Assembly: GCF_003201195.1 (NCBI RefSeq)
Contig: NZ_QICQ01000007.1
Coordinates: 1 to 64,000 of the forward strand
Direction of reading: 5' to 3'
Source: Nitrosomonas eutropha
GTDB lineage: Bacteria; Pseudomonadota; Gammaproteobacteria; Burkholderiales; Nitrosomonadaceae
Length of the DNA: 64,000 nucleotides
Both the position numbers and the translations under genes were made by a program. Positions 50,911-60,756 of the stretch are shown here, piece after piece. Under the pieces are notes generated by a model. That model did not search any database. It had not been told where the DNA came from and saw only the letters and a list, made by a program, of their open reading frames with translations. Every line of letters starts with the position of its first letter. Position 1 is the first letter of the stretch.

Positions 50911-53282
50911 TGGCAAGCTCTTTAGGGACGCTTACTCTCGATCTCGTCTCCCGCATTGGCTCGTTTACCGAAGGCCTGGACAAGGCAGGCCGCCATGCGC
51001 AGAAGAAATCCAAAGAGATGCAGCGTGCGGCGGATGAGGTTAAGAAAGCCTGGTCCAACATCGGCAAGACAATTGCTGCCGGGCTGGCCGGCATCTCAGT
51101 TAAATCCATCTACGATCAGATGGCAGAGAACAGCAAGATGGCCGAGCAGGAACAGGTGCAGCTTGCAGCCGTACTCAAATCTACCGGGGAAGTTGCCGGA
51201 TACACGCAAGATCAGCTCAACAAGATGGCTGATAGTATGTCGGACCTGACCGGCATTGCAGCCGGAGAATTTACCAAAGCACAGACCCGCCTCGCTGAAT
51301 TTACCGGCATCATCGGTAATAATTTCCCGCGTGCGTTACAGGCTGCGACCGATATGTCAGTCCGTATGGGCATGTCTGTCACGCAGGCAATGGAACTGGT
51401 GGGCCGTGCGCTGGATGTGCCCAGCCAAGGCCTGGCCGCGTTATCCAGGCAGGGATTCCGGTTTACCGACGACCAGAAATTACTGGTCAAGCATCTTGAG
51501 GACACCGGACGGGCAGCAGAAGCGCAGGCGATTATTTTGGAAGCGCTTGAGACGACTTATGGTGGTGCGGCAGAAGCAGCCAGAAACACCTACGCTGGTG
51601 CATTGGAAGCACTCAAGACTACCTTGGGCGGATTGATGACCGGCGATGCAGGCTCGCTCAACGGCGCGCGTGACATGGTTGAGGATCTGAACCGGGCATT
51701 GAAGGATCCAGAAGTCCAGGCGGCGATCAAAAGCGTTACCAACGCATTGATGGAAAGCGTCAATGCCGTTCCATATTTGCTGAATGCGGTGGATGGATTT
51801 ACCCGAGTTGTCAGAATTGCTGCGAATACCCTGGTTGGTTTTTTTGCATCTCAGGCAGGCAACATTCGGTGGTTGGCAGCCCAGGTTGAGGGCGCACTCT
51901 CTCATATCGGTATGGGGGATATGGATAAAGCGCGAGCATTGCTAAAGGAGGCCGGGCAGCAAGAGCAGATAGCCAGGATGGCTAATGCAGAGATTGATCG
52001 CCTGATGGAAACAGAATTGCTGGGAGATCGGATAAAGCGCGTTGCAGCCGAGACCAAAGGCATCAAGGCGGATGCACTCAAGATCGATCAGGAAGCAGAG
52101 ATCGCAGCGGCAAAGGCAGCCGCAGCAGCAGCAAAAGCCAGCAAAGCAGCCAAGGCAAAGCGTGATGAGGGTGACAAGGCAGCAGAAGCGATCGCGCGCG
52201 AGCTGACAGCGATCGAGCGGGCAGCCAAGGTATGGGGCATGACAGCCGATGAGGTCAAGCTGTATGACCTGCGCATCATGGGTGCGAATGAACACCAACT
52301 AGCACATGCCGATGCCATTTTGAAAAGTATCACCCTGCGGGATGAAGAGAAAAAGCTGCTTGAAAATTATCAAGGTGTGGTCAAATCACTGCGCACTCAG
52401 GACGAATCCCGTCTCGATACTTTGCGTGAACAGCTGTCCATCATCCAGCAGATGGGGTCTGAGGATCAAAACAAGCAGGCAGGCCGGGCGCTCGCTGGCA
52501 TCATGGATGCATCCCCTGAGTTTGCCGGAGTGGGAGAAATTGCCGGTGGTTTCACTGGTGAATTCGGTAGGCTGGATAAAGCAGAACAGCAGCTCAACGA
52601 ATGGTATGCCAAACAGCTGGGGATGGTGCAACAGTTCCGGGAAGAGTATTTGAACTATACCGCCGAAGCTGACGAAAAAGAACGACTGCTGCATCAGGAG
52701 CACGCCAGAAAACTGCAGGCAATCGATAAGGCAAGGCAGATTGCAGGGCTGAATATGGCCTCTGATTTTTTTGGTAACCTGGCTCAACTGCAGAACTCAC
52801 AGAATGCAAAAGCAGCCGCGCTGGGCAAAGCAGCTGCCATTACTCAGGCAGTTATCAAGACCTATGAGGCCGCAAATGCTGCTTATGCGTCTGCTGCAGC
52901 AACGCCGGTAATCGGTCACATTCTTGGGCCGCTTGCAGCCGGTGCGGCGATTGCTGCCGGTATGGCAAATGTCGCTGCCATCCGTGGTATGGCACATGAT
53001 GGAATTGATTCGGTGCCGCAGACCGGCACATGGTTGCTTGAGAAAGGCGAGCGTGTCACCACCGCACAAACCAGCGCGAAGCTGGATAACGTGCTGTCAT
53101 CGATACAGGGTTCACAACAATCGCAACAGTCTGCGCTGCCCGTCGTCAATCTCAACGCTGTCAACGTCCTTGATCCGTCATTGGTGGGCGATTATCTATC
53201 CACCCCGGAAGGTGAGCAGGTACTGATCAACACCATCAGACGCAATCCAGATCAGGTCAGGCAAGTCGTCAACCATGGCTAA
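50907..53282 (+). CDS. Tape measure protein
   Basis: The 791-residue protein has an N-terminal coiled-coil region, Ala/Lys-rich helices near 390-435 and hydrophobic segments (ITQAVIKTYEAANAAYASA, and GPLAAGAAIAAGMANVAAI near 690). It sets tail length and likely crosses the host membrane on infection. Its gene follows the G/GT pair, as in other siphoviruses. The ATG at 50907 has AAGGAG upstream. Confidence 0.92.
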   Translation: MMASSLGTLTLDLVSRIGSFTEGLDKAGRHAQKKSKEMQRAADEVKKAWSNIGKTIAAGLAGISVKSIYDQMAENSKMAEQEQVQLAAVLKSTGEVAGYTQDQLNKMADSMSDLTGIAAGEFTKAQTRLAEFTGIIGNNFPRALQAATDMSVRMGMSVTQAMELVGRALDVPSQGLAALSRQGFRFTDDQKLLVKHLEDTGRAAEAQAIILEALETTYGGAAEAARNTYAGALEALKTTLGGLMTGDAGSLNGARDMVEDLNRALKDPEVQAAIKSVTNALMESVNAVPYLLNAVDGFTRVVRIAANTLVGFFASQAGNIRWLAAQVEGALSHIGMGDMDKARALLKEAGQQEQIARMANAEIDRLMETELLGDRIKRVAAETKGIKADALKIDQEAEIAAAKAAAAAAKASKAAKAKRDEGDKAAEAIARELTAIERAAKVWGMTADEVKLYDLRIMGANEHQLAHADAILKSITLRDEEKKLLENYQGVVKSLRTQDESRLDTLREQLSIIQQMGSEDQNKQAGRALAGIMDASPEFAGVGEIAGGFTGEFGRLDKAEQQLNEWYAKQLGMVQQFREEYLNYTAEADEKERLLHQEHARKLQAIDKARQIAGLNMASDFFGNLAQLQNSQNAKAAALGKAAAITQAVIKTYEAANAAYASAAATPVIGHILGPLAAGAAIAAGMANVAAIRGMAHDGIDSVPQTGTWLLEKGERVTTAQTSAKLDNVLSSIQGSQQSQQSALPVVNLNAVNVLDPSLVGDYLSTPEGEQVLINTIRRNPDQVRQVVNHG

Positions 53283-54444
53283 GGTGACGACGACGCTGTT
53301 CGGGGATCTGGCGTTCCTGCCAGTCCCGGCCAGGGTTCCGGTTAGTGAAACTCTTGAGTATCTTACCGACATCATCAGATCGTATAACGGTACCGAGCAG
53401 CGGGTGGCGCTGCGATCAAAGCCGCGCCAAACCATTGCCTATTCGTGCGCCTCTTCATCTGCTGCCCACGGAGCGGAGATCTTCAACACGCTGTATGGCG
53501 CCATAGACAAGCGCTGGGCCGTCCCCTTGTGGCACCAGGCGCAATCGCTTGCTAGCGTATCGGCACACCAGACGACGATTTCATGCGATACATCCGGCTA
53601 TGACTTCCGCAATGGCTCACTCGCATTGCTCTGGCAAACCGAATCACACTGGCAGATCGTGGAGATATCTACCGCCGGATCAGGGTATATCGATATCACC
53701 ACAGATACGGATGCGTTCGGCGAGTGCTCGCTGATACCGGTCAGGCTCGGCTGGTTGAATGGCAGCTCTGATCGCCATCTGAACCGGCTAGTCACTGAAC
53801 TGCAGGTAGCGTTCGAGATTGATGATTATTCGGAAATAATACCGGCCACACCGGGCCAGTATCTCGGCTACGACGTTTTCGACGATTGCCCGCAGCTTGC
53901 CGGTTCCGGGATAAACCGATCGATGCACCAGCAGGTAGATAGGGTGGATTTTGATCTCGGGCTCGTCTCAAGATTATCGCCCTGGACCTACGCCCGGATA
54001 ACCTCACCTGCCCGCAAAACGGTTAATGGCTTTGAATCAGTCAGCGATTACAAACGCTGGTTCGCCAGAGCACAAGGCAAAGCCGGGTTGTTCTGGCTGC
54101 CACTGTATGAAGTTAATCTGCACCCGCTGAATGCAGGCATGATCACAACAACCCTGATCATGCGCAGCGATGCCTATATGGCCTATGGACAGCACCGGAA
54201 ACACATCGCCGTGAGAGATAGGGATGGAGAGATCTTGCGGTACAGAGAGATAACTTTTGCCGAACAGGTGGATGCGCAGCGTGTTCAGCTTACCTTGTTG
54301 CCAGCGCTGAATTTGCATATTAATGCTATCGACATAATGTCGTATCTCGGGCTGTGCCGGTTTGACTCGGATAACTTGAGCGTGCGCTGGATTGGCAGAG
54401 GGGTGGCTGAGATCACCTCCACTATCATAGAGATACAGCCGTGA
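53275..54444 (+). CDS. Minor tail protein (distal tail-like)
   Basis: The 389-residue protein follows the tape measure gene. Its start (FGDLAFLPVPARVPVSETLE) and end (GLCRFDSDNLSVRWIGRGVA) resemble conserved tail tip proteins of phages with a DUF2163 neighbour, but I cannot name a family. It overlaps both neighbours. It likely forms part of the tail tip. Confidence 0.75.
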   Translation: MAKVTTTLFGDLAFLPVPARVPVSETLEYLTDIIRSYNGTEQRVALRSKPRQTIAYSCASSSAAHGAEIFNTLYGAIDKRWAVPLWHQAQSLASVSAHQTTISCDTSGYDFRNGSLALLWQTESHWQIVEISTAGSGYIDITTDTDAFGECSLIPVRLGWLNGSSDRHLNRLVTELQVAFEIDDYSEIIPATPGQYLGYDVFDDCPQLAGSGINRSMHQQVDRVDFDLGLVSRLSPWTYARITSPARKTVNGFESVSDYKRWFARAQGKAGLFWLPLYEVNLHPLNAGMITTTLIMRSDAYMAYGQHRKHIAVRDRDGEILRYREITFAEQVDAQRVQLTLLPALNLHINAIDIMSYLGLCRFDSDNLSVRWIGRGVAEITSTIIEIQP

Positions 54445-55211
54445 CAGTATCTGTCGAGCTATACCGTTTTGTCGAGTTGCGCGGGGGTACTAATGCCGTC
54501 GTGCGGTGGACATCCTCCGATGCGCCTGTCGTGTACGCCGGCGAAACTTATGTCCCTGTCACACTTGGCCGCAGTGAGCCAGAATCTCGTAACGAGTTAT
54601 CCCGGGCCGACTTGACGGTAACCGTATCACTCAATAACCCTAGTGCTAGAACATGGATGCAATCATCCCTGGATAGCCTGATCACCCTGACTGTATTTGC
54701 CAAGGAAGATGCGGATGTGACAGTCGTCTGGAAAGGCAGGCTGGCATCAATCAAGCCAACGGATGCCACTATAGAGCTGCTGTTGGAATCCATCTTTACA
54801 TCATTGCGCCGGCCTGGATTGCGCCAGAAATATCAGCGAGTCTGCCCGCATGTTTTGTACGGCAAAGGCTGTAATCTGGATAAGGCCGGGTTTGCAGTTG
54901 CCGATATAGCTACGGCGGTCAGTGGCACCAGCATGACAATCAGTGCGGCGGCTTCCTATCCCGCCGGCTATTTTACTTATGGCATGATCAAAACGGCTGG
55001 TGGCGTATTCCGGATGATAACCAACCACTCAGGATCGAGCATCACTCTGATCAGGCCGGTTGATTTCGCAGGAGATTTCAACATCACCATTTATCCCGGC
55101 TGCGACCGGACAATCACCACCTGCAATGACAAGTTCGGCAACCGGAACAACTTTGGCGGGTTTCCTTACATCCCGCTGAAAAATCCGTTCAACGGCTCAT
55201 CAATCGTATAG
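54441..55211 (+). CDS. Phage BR0599/DUF2163-family tail protein
   Basis: The 256-residue protein has VYAGETYVPVTLGRSEPE near the start (DUF2163), then CPHVLYGKGCNLDKAGFAV with conserved Cys, and a Cys-containing C-terminus (YPGCDRTITTCNDKFGN then NFGGFPYIP). This is the BR0599-type hub protein seen in gene transfer agents and phages, possibly metal- or Fe-S-binding. The start GTG overlaps the previous stop. Confidence 0.85.
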   Translation: MTVSVELYRFVELRGGTNAVVRWTSSDAPVVYAGETYVPVTLGRSEPESRNELSRADLTVTVSLNNPSARTWMQSSLDSLITLTVFAKEDADVTVVWKGRLASIKPTDATIELLLESIFTSLRRPGLRQKYQRVCPHVLYGKGCNLDKAGFAVADIATAVSGTSMTISAAASYPAGYFTYGMIKTAGGVFRMITNHSGSSITLIRPVDFAGDFNITIYPGCDRTITTCNDKFGNRNNFGGFPYIPLKNPFNGSSIV

Positions 55212-55218
55212 AGGATCT

Positions 55219-55446
55219 ATGTGGTGGACCATAGCAGTATTCGTTGTTGCGCTGGCGATATCCGTAGCGTTTCAGCCCAAGTCGCAAAACCAGAGTCCGA
55301 CAGCGGGCCAGGTGGAAGCTCCCACGGCAGAAGAAGGCAGAGCCATCCCGGTGCTGTTTGGCACGCGGGACATCAAGCAGGCGAACGTGGTGTGGTACGG
55401 TGATCTGAAGACAGTTGCCATCAAGAAGAAGGGCGGCAAGAAGTGA
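55219..55446 (+). CDS. Small TM tail-assembly protein
   Basis: The 75-residue protein has one N-terminal helix (WWTIAVFVVALAISVAF), then EEGRAIPVLFGTRDIKQANV and a Lys-rich end. The phrase IPVLFGT is also found at the start of many GpJ-like proteins, so it may be a tail tip accessory. It overlaps the next gene. Confidence 0.7.
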   Translation: MWWTIAVFVVALAISVAFQPKSQNQSPTAGQVEAPTAEEGRAIPVLFGTRDIKQANVVWYGDLKTVAIKKKGGKK

Positions 55447-55646
55447 TAGATAAAACTGTGACCATGTTGCATATCCGCAAGGCAGGCATGTGCAGCCGTG
55501 GTACCCGCGATTTTTTTCTGCACCACGGGCTGGACTGGGGTTTATTTCTCAAGCAAGGGATAGAAGCAGAAAAGTTAGCAGCAACCGGCGATGCGATGGC
55601 ATTGCAAGTGGTGAAGATCGCTAGAGAAGAAGATGGGCAGCTCTAA
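55443..55646 (+). CDS. Small hypothetical tail-region protein
   Basis: The 67-residue protein (MCSRGTRDFFLHHGLDWGLF) starts with GTG at 55443 and overlaps both neighbours. It is of a type commonly seen before the tail tip gene in related phages; the function is unknown. Confidence 0.65.
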   Translation: MIDKTVTMLHIRKAGMCSRGTRDFFLHHGLDWGLFLKQGIEAEKLAATGDAMALQVVKIAREEDGQL

Positions 55647-58416
55647 AAAAGTAACCGTCGGCTACAAATACTATGTCGGGATGCACATGATTCTGTGTCA
55701 CGGCCCTGTCGATAGGCTTCTGCGCATCCAGGTAGATGAACGTGATGTGTGGGATGGCCGGTTGAGCGGCGGCCAGATTGCACTAAACCAACCGAATGTT
55801 TTCGGTGGTGAATCGCGCGAAGGCGGCATTCAGGGAGCGGTAGACTTTGAAGCCGGCCACGCTGCGCAAGAGCAGAATTCATACCTGTTGTCGAAGCTCG
55901 GGAGTTATGTCCCGTCATTTCGAGGTGTTGCGGGCATGGTGCTGCGGCAGATCTATGTGGGTATGAACCCGTATCTCAAAAAGTGGTCATTCCGGTTGCA
56001 GCGTATTCATACCCGTCAAAACGGTTTGCCGCAGTGGCACGACAGCAAGGCTGAAATATCTGGACTAGGTGTAGGGGCTAATGTAAACGAAACTTTCTCA
56101 AACACGGCTATATTTGAGTCAAATGATCCTGCCGCTTATATCGTCGAACAGAATTCCATCAGAAATTCAGGATCCGCAGCTGGTTCTGTAAGTTCTTTTT
56201 ACAAAAGACAAATTCCAACTCTCATTATTAAAAGCTTTTCTGTTGAATTTCTGGTTGAGCGGCTTTCTGCCGGGGATTCTATGAGGATTGCTATAGCCAG
56301 CGATAATGGAACCGCTTGGTTTAGTTTTAATCCAGTTCGGGAGGCAGTTGTAGACGCGCTCCAGAGGCCAATGATTAATGGCAATAACGCAATAGCACCA
56401 GATAAATTAGATGTAAATGTCTGGTACAGGTTGGAAGTAAACGCTAATGTAAGTCCCGGCAATTTAGGATACAAAATAACCCGCTTGTCAGACTCAGCAA
56501 CAATCTCAACTGGCCAATATCCTCAACCCCAAGAGATTGCAGTGAGTCAGCTTATGTTTGTAAGGGACCAAGATAGCTCACCATCCATAACCAGATTTAA
56601 AAATGTGCTGATAGTTGGTGCTGGAACCACTGGGGACATGAACCCGGCCCATATCATCCGGGAATGCCTGACAGATCCATTGTGGGGAATGGGCTATCTT
56701 GAGGCGGATATCGATGATCTGTCATTCATGGCTGCAGCAGATACGCTGTACGCTGAAGGATTCGGTATGTCACTGTTGTGGGATACCGAGACCAGCATAG
56801 AAGAATTTATTAAAATTATCGTCAAGCATATTGACGCCTCCGTCTATGTTGACCGTAAGACCGGCCGGTTCGTCCTGAAGCTCATCCGAGATGACTACAA
56901 CCCCGCAAACCTGCTGACGCTTAATGAAAGCAATGTAGAAAAAATAGCTGACTTTAATCGTCCCTCGATTGGGGAGCTGATCAACTCAGTAACAGTCACC
57001 TATTGGAACAGTGAGACGGGGCAAAATGCCACACTGACTGTGCAAGACATCGCGTTATCGCAACAGCAACAATCAACAGTGGGGACATCTGTCACTTACG
57101 AAGGCATTACCAATGCGCACATCGCATCCCGTGTTGCTCAGCGTGATCTGAAAACCTTATCAACGCCGCTGGCCAGCTGCACGATTTATGCGAATCGCGC
57201 GGCAGCCGGCCTTAACGTTGGTGATGTATTCAAGCTCACCTGGCCTGTCTATGATTTAACTGACATGGTGATGCGCGTGACTGGTATTGCTTATGGAGAC
57301 GGCAGAAGCCACCGTGTTCGGATCCAGTGCGTGCAGGATGCATTTGCAACGCCCGATTCCGCCATCATCGTTCCCCCGCCAATAGAGCGGCCGGATACAG
57401 GCCAGGAACCTGTACCAATCGCCAGGTATGCTGTATTTGAAGTCCCTTACTTTGAACTGGTACAGCGACAAGGTCAACCGGCCATTGATGCGCTGTTGGC
57501 CGGCAACCCAGATATGGGATTTGTGGGTGCGGGTGCCGCCCGTCCGCAAGGGGCTGCTTTATCCGCCCGCATCTATACAGATATGGGCAACGGCTATGAA
57601 GATGTCTCGAATCTCGATTTCTCCCCTTGTGCTGTTTTGGATGAAGCTATTGATCAAATGGCCACCACGTTTGCCATCAGAGAAGTGCAGGACATCGAGG
57701 CTATAACGCTCGGCACCTGGTTCCAGCTGGGCACAGAGCTAATGAGTGTTGAGTCGATTACTACGTCTAGCATCACAGTAAAACGCGGCGTATTGGATAC
57801 TGTTCCTGCCTCTCACTCCGATGGCGATAGCCTGATTTTCTGGGATGAATATGGCGAGGCAGATCCAACTGAGTATATTGCCAGCGAGCAAATCAACGTC
57901 AAACTGTTGACGGTCACTGGCGCCGGAAGATTGGCGCTGGCAAATGCACCTCAAGATACCGTCACGCTAGATTCCAGAGCACTCCGGCCTTATCCTCCGG
58001 GAAATTTCAAGATAAATGGGAGTTATTTTCCAAATGCAGTATCCGGGCCTGTTTCTTTGAGTTGGGTGGAACGAAATCGACTGCAGCAAACCGGTGCGGT
58101 TTTGATTGGTTTTTCTGACGGTACCGTCACGCCTGAAACAGGCACAACGTACAACGTCTATGCTTATGACGATTCAAACAACGATCTAAAATATAGCAAT
58201 ACTGGGATAACTGGAATTTCCGATGTTATCGGAGTTGGTTTTTTGGCAGGGGTTATTAATCTACGAGTTGAGTTATACGCTGTTAGGGATGGTTACCAAT
58301 CTCTACAACCACAGACGCATGTTATGCAGTGGTCATCTGGTGAAAACATGATGACTTTCGAAAATAATTATACACCAGACGCCGGAAATAGTGTTCAACT
58401 TCAATTTACGCAATAA
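55633..58416 (+). CDS. GpJ-like tail tip/host specificity protein
   Basis: The 927-residue protein starts with KVTVGYKYYVGMHMILCHGP. A tip domain with MNPAHIIRECLTDPLWGMGY near 336 follows, and then hub domains (SVYVDRKTGRFVLKLIRDDY). A block at about 56045-56635 reads like a concanavalin-type lectin domain (SVEFLVERLSAGDSMRIAI; VWYRLEVNANVSPGNLGYKI) inserted between FRLQRIHTRQNG and MNPAHI. It and the C-terminal 140 residues are poorer in GC. It likely binds the host receptor. Confidence 0.85.
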   Translation: MGSSKKVTVGYKYYVGMHMILCHGPVDRLLRIQVDERDVWDGRLSGGQIALNQPNVFGGESREGGIQGAVDFEAGHAAQEQNSYLLSKLGSYVPSFRGVAGMVLRQIYVGMNPYLKKWSFRLQRIHTRQNGLPQWHDSKAEISGLGVGANVNETFSNTAIFESNDPAAYIVEQNSIRNSGSAAGSVSSFYKRQIPTLIIKSFSVEFLVERLSAGDSMRIAIASDNGTAWFSFNPVREAVVDALQRPMINGNNAIAPDKLDVNVWYRLEVNANVSPGNLGYKITRLSDSATISTGQYPQPQEIAVSQLMFVRDQDSSPSITRFKNVLIVGAGTTGDMNPAHIIRECLTDPLWGMGYLEADIDDLSFMAAADTLYAEGFGMSLLWDTETSIEEFIKIIVKHIDASVYVDRKTGRFVLKLIRDDYNPANLLTLNESNVEKIADFNRPSIGELINSVTVTYWNSETGQNATLTVQDIALSQQQQSTVGTSVTYEGITNAHIASRVAQRDLKTLSTPLASCTIYANRAAAGLNVGDVFKLTWPVYDLTDMVMRVTGIAYGDGRSHRVRIQCVQDAFATPDSAIIVPPPIERPDTGQEPVPIARYAVFEVPYFELVQRQGQPAIDALLAGNPDMGFVGAGAARPQGAALSARIYTDMGNGYEDVSNLDFSPCAVLDEAIDQMATTFAIREVQDIEAITLGTWFQLGTELMSVESITTSSITVKRGVLDTVPASHSDGDSLIFWDEYGEADPTEYIASEQINVKLLTVTGAGRLALANAPQDTVTLDSRALRPYPPGNFKINGSYFPNAVSGPVSLSWVERNRLQQTGAVLIGFSDGTVTPETGTTYNVYAYDDSNNDLKYSNTGITGISDVIGVGFLAGVINLRVELYAVRDGYQSLQPQTHVMQWSSGENMMTFENNYTPDAGNSVQLQFTQ

Positions 58417-58425
58417 AGATTTTCT

Positions 58426-59361
58426 ATGGCACAGTATTTTTTAGATTTATCAATAGGTCATTCTGGAAAATGGCCAGCCCTTTTGCGAGGCGCTGCGAGC
58501 ACATATAACGACGCTGAAATGAACACATCCCCTATAAAAAAATCTTGGGGAAATGGAATGCTGATAAAAGGCTTGGGCTCTGATTTTAGAACAATCGGCG
58601 CAGGCTTGGGGTCGTTCGCAGATGTCGATATTTTATATAAAGCCACTTTTAGTTCAATAGCTCCGCCTTCAAACACCAATAGCAGCGGAGTCATTAATAT
58701 TTACGCAAGGGGTGATGGCAGTTTTACAAGTGACAAACGGCCTAATAATTGTTATCTAGCGGCAATCAATGCCAATACAGATTTATCTTCAAACGGTGCT
58801 ACCGTTTCATTGTACAAGGTTGTCTCGGGTGTGTTTAGTTCGATAATGTTTAACATACCGTCTTTGTCGAGTTTGCCGACAGCAGCGCTGGCGCACGAGG
58901 TGCCCCTATTTATGCGCTTTCAATGCATCGGCACATCTTTAAAGTGCAAAACATGGAAACATCCGGACCCGGAGCCGGCCACATGGAACATAAGCGCAAC
59001 AGATTCAACTTTTTCATCTGGTCAAGTTGGGATCTCATATCCAAACAATAATCAAGAATTTATCAGTTCTTTTCTATCCGTCGGTACTGGCGGCGATCCT
59101 CCAACATCCTCATTTCCGGGAGGAAATAAAACAGTATCTGGAACACTTCTAAAACCGGACGGCTCAGTAGCAGACGGTTATATAGCACGATGTTATCACC
59201 GTGAAAGCGGGGCGCTTTTAGGTGAAATTTTGACAGATGCCATCGGGGCTTTTACGTTCAGCCTTCCGATATCTTCGCTAGAGAAAGTTTACTGTCTTGG
59301 TATTGATCAATTGGGCAACAGCTGGAACGCGCCGATTAAAGATCTTATCTCTCCGGTTTAG
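58426..59361 (+). CDS. Putative tail fibre protein
   Basis: The 311-residue protein has a beta-rich N-terminal domain (lectin-like, 1-220) and a C-terminal carboxypeptidase-regulatory-like fold (KTVSGTLLKPDGSVADGYIA then CYHRESGALLGEILTDAIGA). It is less GC-rich than the core tail genes, which suggests exchange. Location next to the tail tip gene fits a receptor-binding accessory. No family was confirmed. Confidence 0.65.
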   Translation: MAQYFLDLSIGHSGKWPALLRGAASTYNDAEMNTSPIKKSWGNGMLIKGLGSDFRTIGAGLGSFADVDILYKATFSSIAPPSNTNSSGVINIYARGDGSFTSDKRPNNCYLAAINANTDLSSNGATVSLYKVVSGVFSSIMFNIPSLSSLPTAALAHEVPLFMRFQCIGTSLKCKTWKHPDPEPATWNISATDSTFSSGQVGISYPNNNQEFISSFLSVGTGGDPPTSSFPGGNKTVSGTLLKPDGSVADGYIARCYHRESGALLGEILTDAIGAFTFSLPISSLEKVYCLGIDQLGNSWNAPIKDLISPV

Positions 59362-59374
59362 GAAATCTACCATT

Positions 59375-59467
59375 TTGAACAAACTCCCATACAAAGGTCC
59401 GGAGCGGCGCAGTCCAGTGCTATCAGAAGAAGATATGGATGCGCTCTTTGCTGCTGCTGCCAAATAA
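59375..59467 (+). CDS. Small hypothetical protein before holin, 30 residues
   Basis: TTG at 59375 starts LNKLPYKGPERRSPVLSEED, followed by MDALFAAAAK. Short proteins with the pattern GPERR and SEEDM precede holin genes in other phages. The short size leaves real doubt. Confidence 0.4.
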   Translation: MNKLPYKGPERRSPVLSEEDMDALFAAAAK

Positions 59468-59488
59468 AACGTAATCACTGAATTAGAC

Positions 59489-59530
59489 GAAAGCCCCAGG
59501 CGCTCGCAACGCTATGGGGCTTTCTTGTTT
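59489..59530 (+). terminator. Terminator after the tail genes
   Basis: GAAAGCCCC (59489-59497) pairs with GGGGCTTTC (59516-59524), then TTGTTT. Confidence 0.8.
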
Positions 59531-59619
59531 CTGCCCCTTGTCTATACCAAGGAGAAAAACTTGTTTGAGTTTAGCAAATTTGTGCGAGGTTTTTATGTCT
59601 GGAAACGATTTGGTTGAGT

Positions 59620-59946
59620 ATGCACCACGATAAGGATCCTACAACGTGGAGCATTGAGGTATGGACCCTTGCTATCGTTATGGCAATCGTAGGGGGATTA
59701 GCCAGCATCATACAGAAGCTGCCTTGCGAGCGAACGAGACCTTTCAGTGCACTTGAGCTTATTGGCGAGATGATCACGTCAGCCTTTGTAGGGATGCTGG
59801 TATTCATGGCGCTTGAAGCTGTTGATATGCCTCTTGGGGTATGTGCAGCTGGTAGTGGTGTTGGTGGCCATATGGCAACCCGGCTTCTATTCCTTGTGGA
59901 AAACGTTATAGAGAAACGGATAAAAGATATGGAGAGGGAAAAGTGA
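59620..59946 (+). CDS. Holin-like protein (LydA/holin superfamily III type)
   Basis: The 108-residue protein has three hydrophobic segments (WTLAIVMAIVGGLASII, ITSAFVGMLVFMALEAV, and one weaker) with a charged C-terminus (EKRIKDMEREK). It lies at the start of the lysis cassette. The start may be ATG 59620 or TTG 59614. It overlaps the next gene (GTGA). Confidence 0.7.
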   Translation: MHHDKDPTTWSIEVWTLAIVMAIVGGLASIIQKLPCERTRPFSALELIGEMITSAFVGMLVFMALEAVDMPLGVCAAGSGVGGHMATRLLFLVENVIEKRIKDMEREK

Positions 59947-60263
59947 GCGCCATCAATCTATCTGGTGGGGTATCACTGGAACCAACCGGGCAACATGTGC
60001 AGGTATACATCGTGCGTGGTCACGGCACTGGACAGTCCGATACAGGCACTTACGGTGATCCAGTCAGGTGGGCGGGAGCACTTGAAATGACTGGCGATCA
60101 TGCGCGTGTAAGTGGGTTGAATCTGATGGACACCAGCAGTGGCAGATTTACGGTTGTGAATGCTGCCGCATTGCATGGCTGGCTGAGAAAGCAGGGCGTT
60201 AAAAAAATCACGTATGAGCGCCTGGTCGATGGACAGATGCAAACGCATGAGGTGGAGATTTGA
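59943..60263 (+). CDS. Hypothetical protein in lysis cassette
   Basis: The 106-residue protein has a beta-rich look (VQVYIVRGHGTGQSDTGTYG, then RVSGLNLMDTSSGRFTVVNA). The function is unknown. It overlaps both neighbours, with GTG start at 59943. Confidence 0.65.
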   Translation: MSAINLSGGVSLEPTGQHVQVYIVRGHGTGQSDTGTYGDPVRWAGALEMTGDHARVSGLNLMDTSSGRFTVVNAAALHGWLRKQGVKKITYERLVDGQMQTHEVEI

Positions 60264-60754
60264 TGGATCTGCGATTTGTAAATGATGAAATCCTGACACC
60301 GTCTTTCCGGCTGCTGGCAGGTGGAGCAATTCCGAGGAATTACGACACACCGGAAGCCAGAGTGATGTTGCTGACAATCGGTCTGCAGGAATCCAGATTT
60401 ATATTCCGGGCACAACAGCCGAGCAGGATCGCGCGCGGATTTTACCAATTCGAAAATGGCGGTGGTGTGCGGGGTGTGTTGACCCATGCAGCATCTGCTC
60501 GTGAGATTGAGCGGGTGCTGGGCAAGATCCACGTAGACAGGGCGGATGTATACACAGCGATTGAATGGCATGACCAACTTGCTACTGTCATGGCTCGGCT
60601 GCTGCTATACACGGATCCGAGGCCGTTGCCAGCCGTTACTGATACTGCCGGTGCATTACAACTTTATTTGAGGGTGTGGCGTCCCGGTAAGCCACATCCG
60701 GAAACCTGGCCAGCCTTTCACAAGGCGGCCGTCGATTTAATCACAAGGGGATAA
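60263..60754 (+). CDS. Putative phage lysin (lysozyme-like transglycosylase)
   Basis: The 163-residue protein has MLLTIGLQESRFIFRAQQ with a Glu in the place of the catalytic Glu of transglycosylases, then ARGFYQFENGGGVRGVL. This fold is used by phages as endolysin. It has no signal peptide, so a holin is needed. ATG 60263 overlaps the preceding stop. Confidence 0.7.
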   Translation: MDLRFVNDEILTPSFRLLAGGAIPRNYDTPEARVMLLTIGLQESRFIFRAQQPSRIARGFYQFENGGGVRGVLTHAASAREIERVLGKIHVDRADVYTAIEWHDQLATVMARLLLYTDPRPLPAVTDTAGALQLYLRVWRPGKPHPETWPAFHKAAVDLITRG

Positions 60755-60756
60755 AC

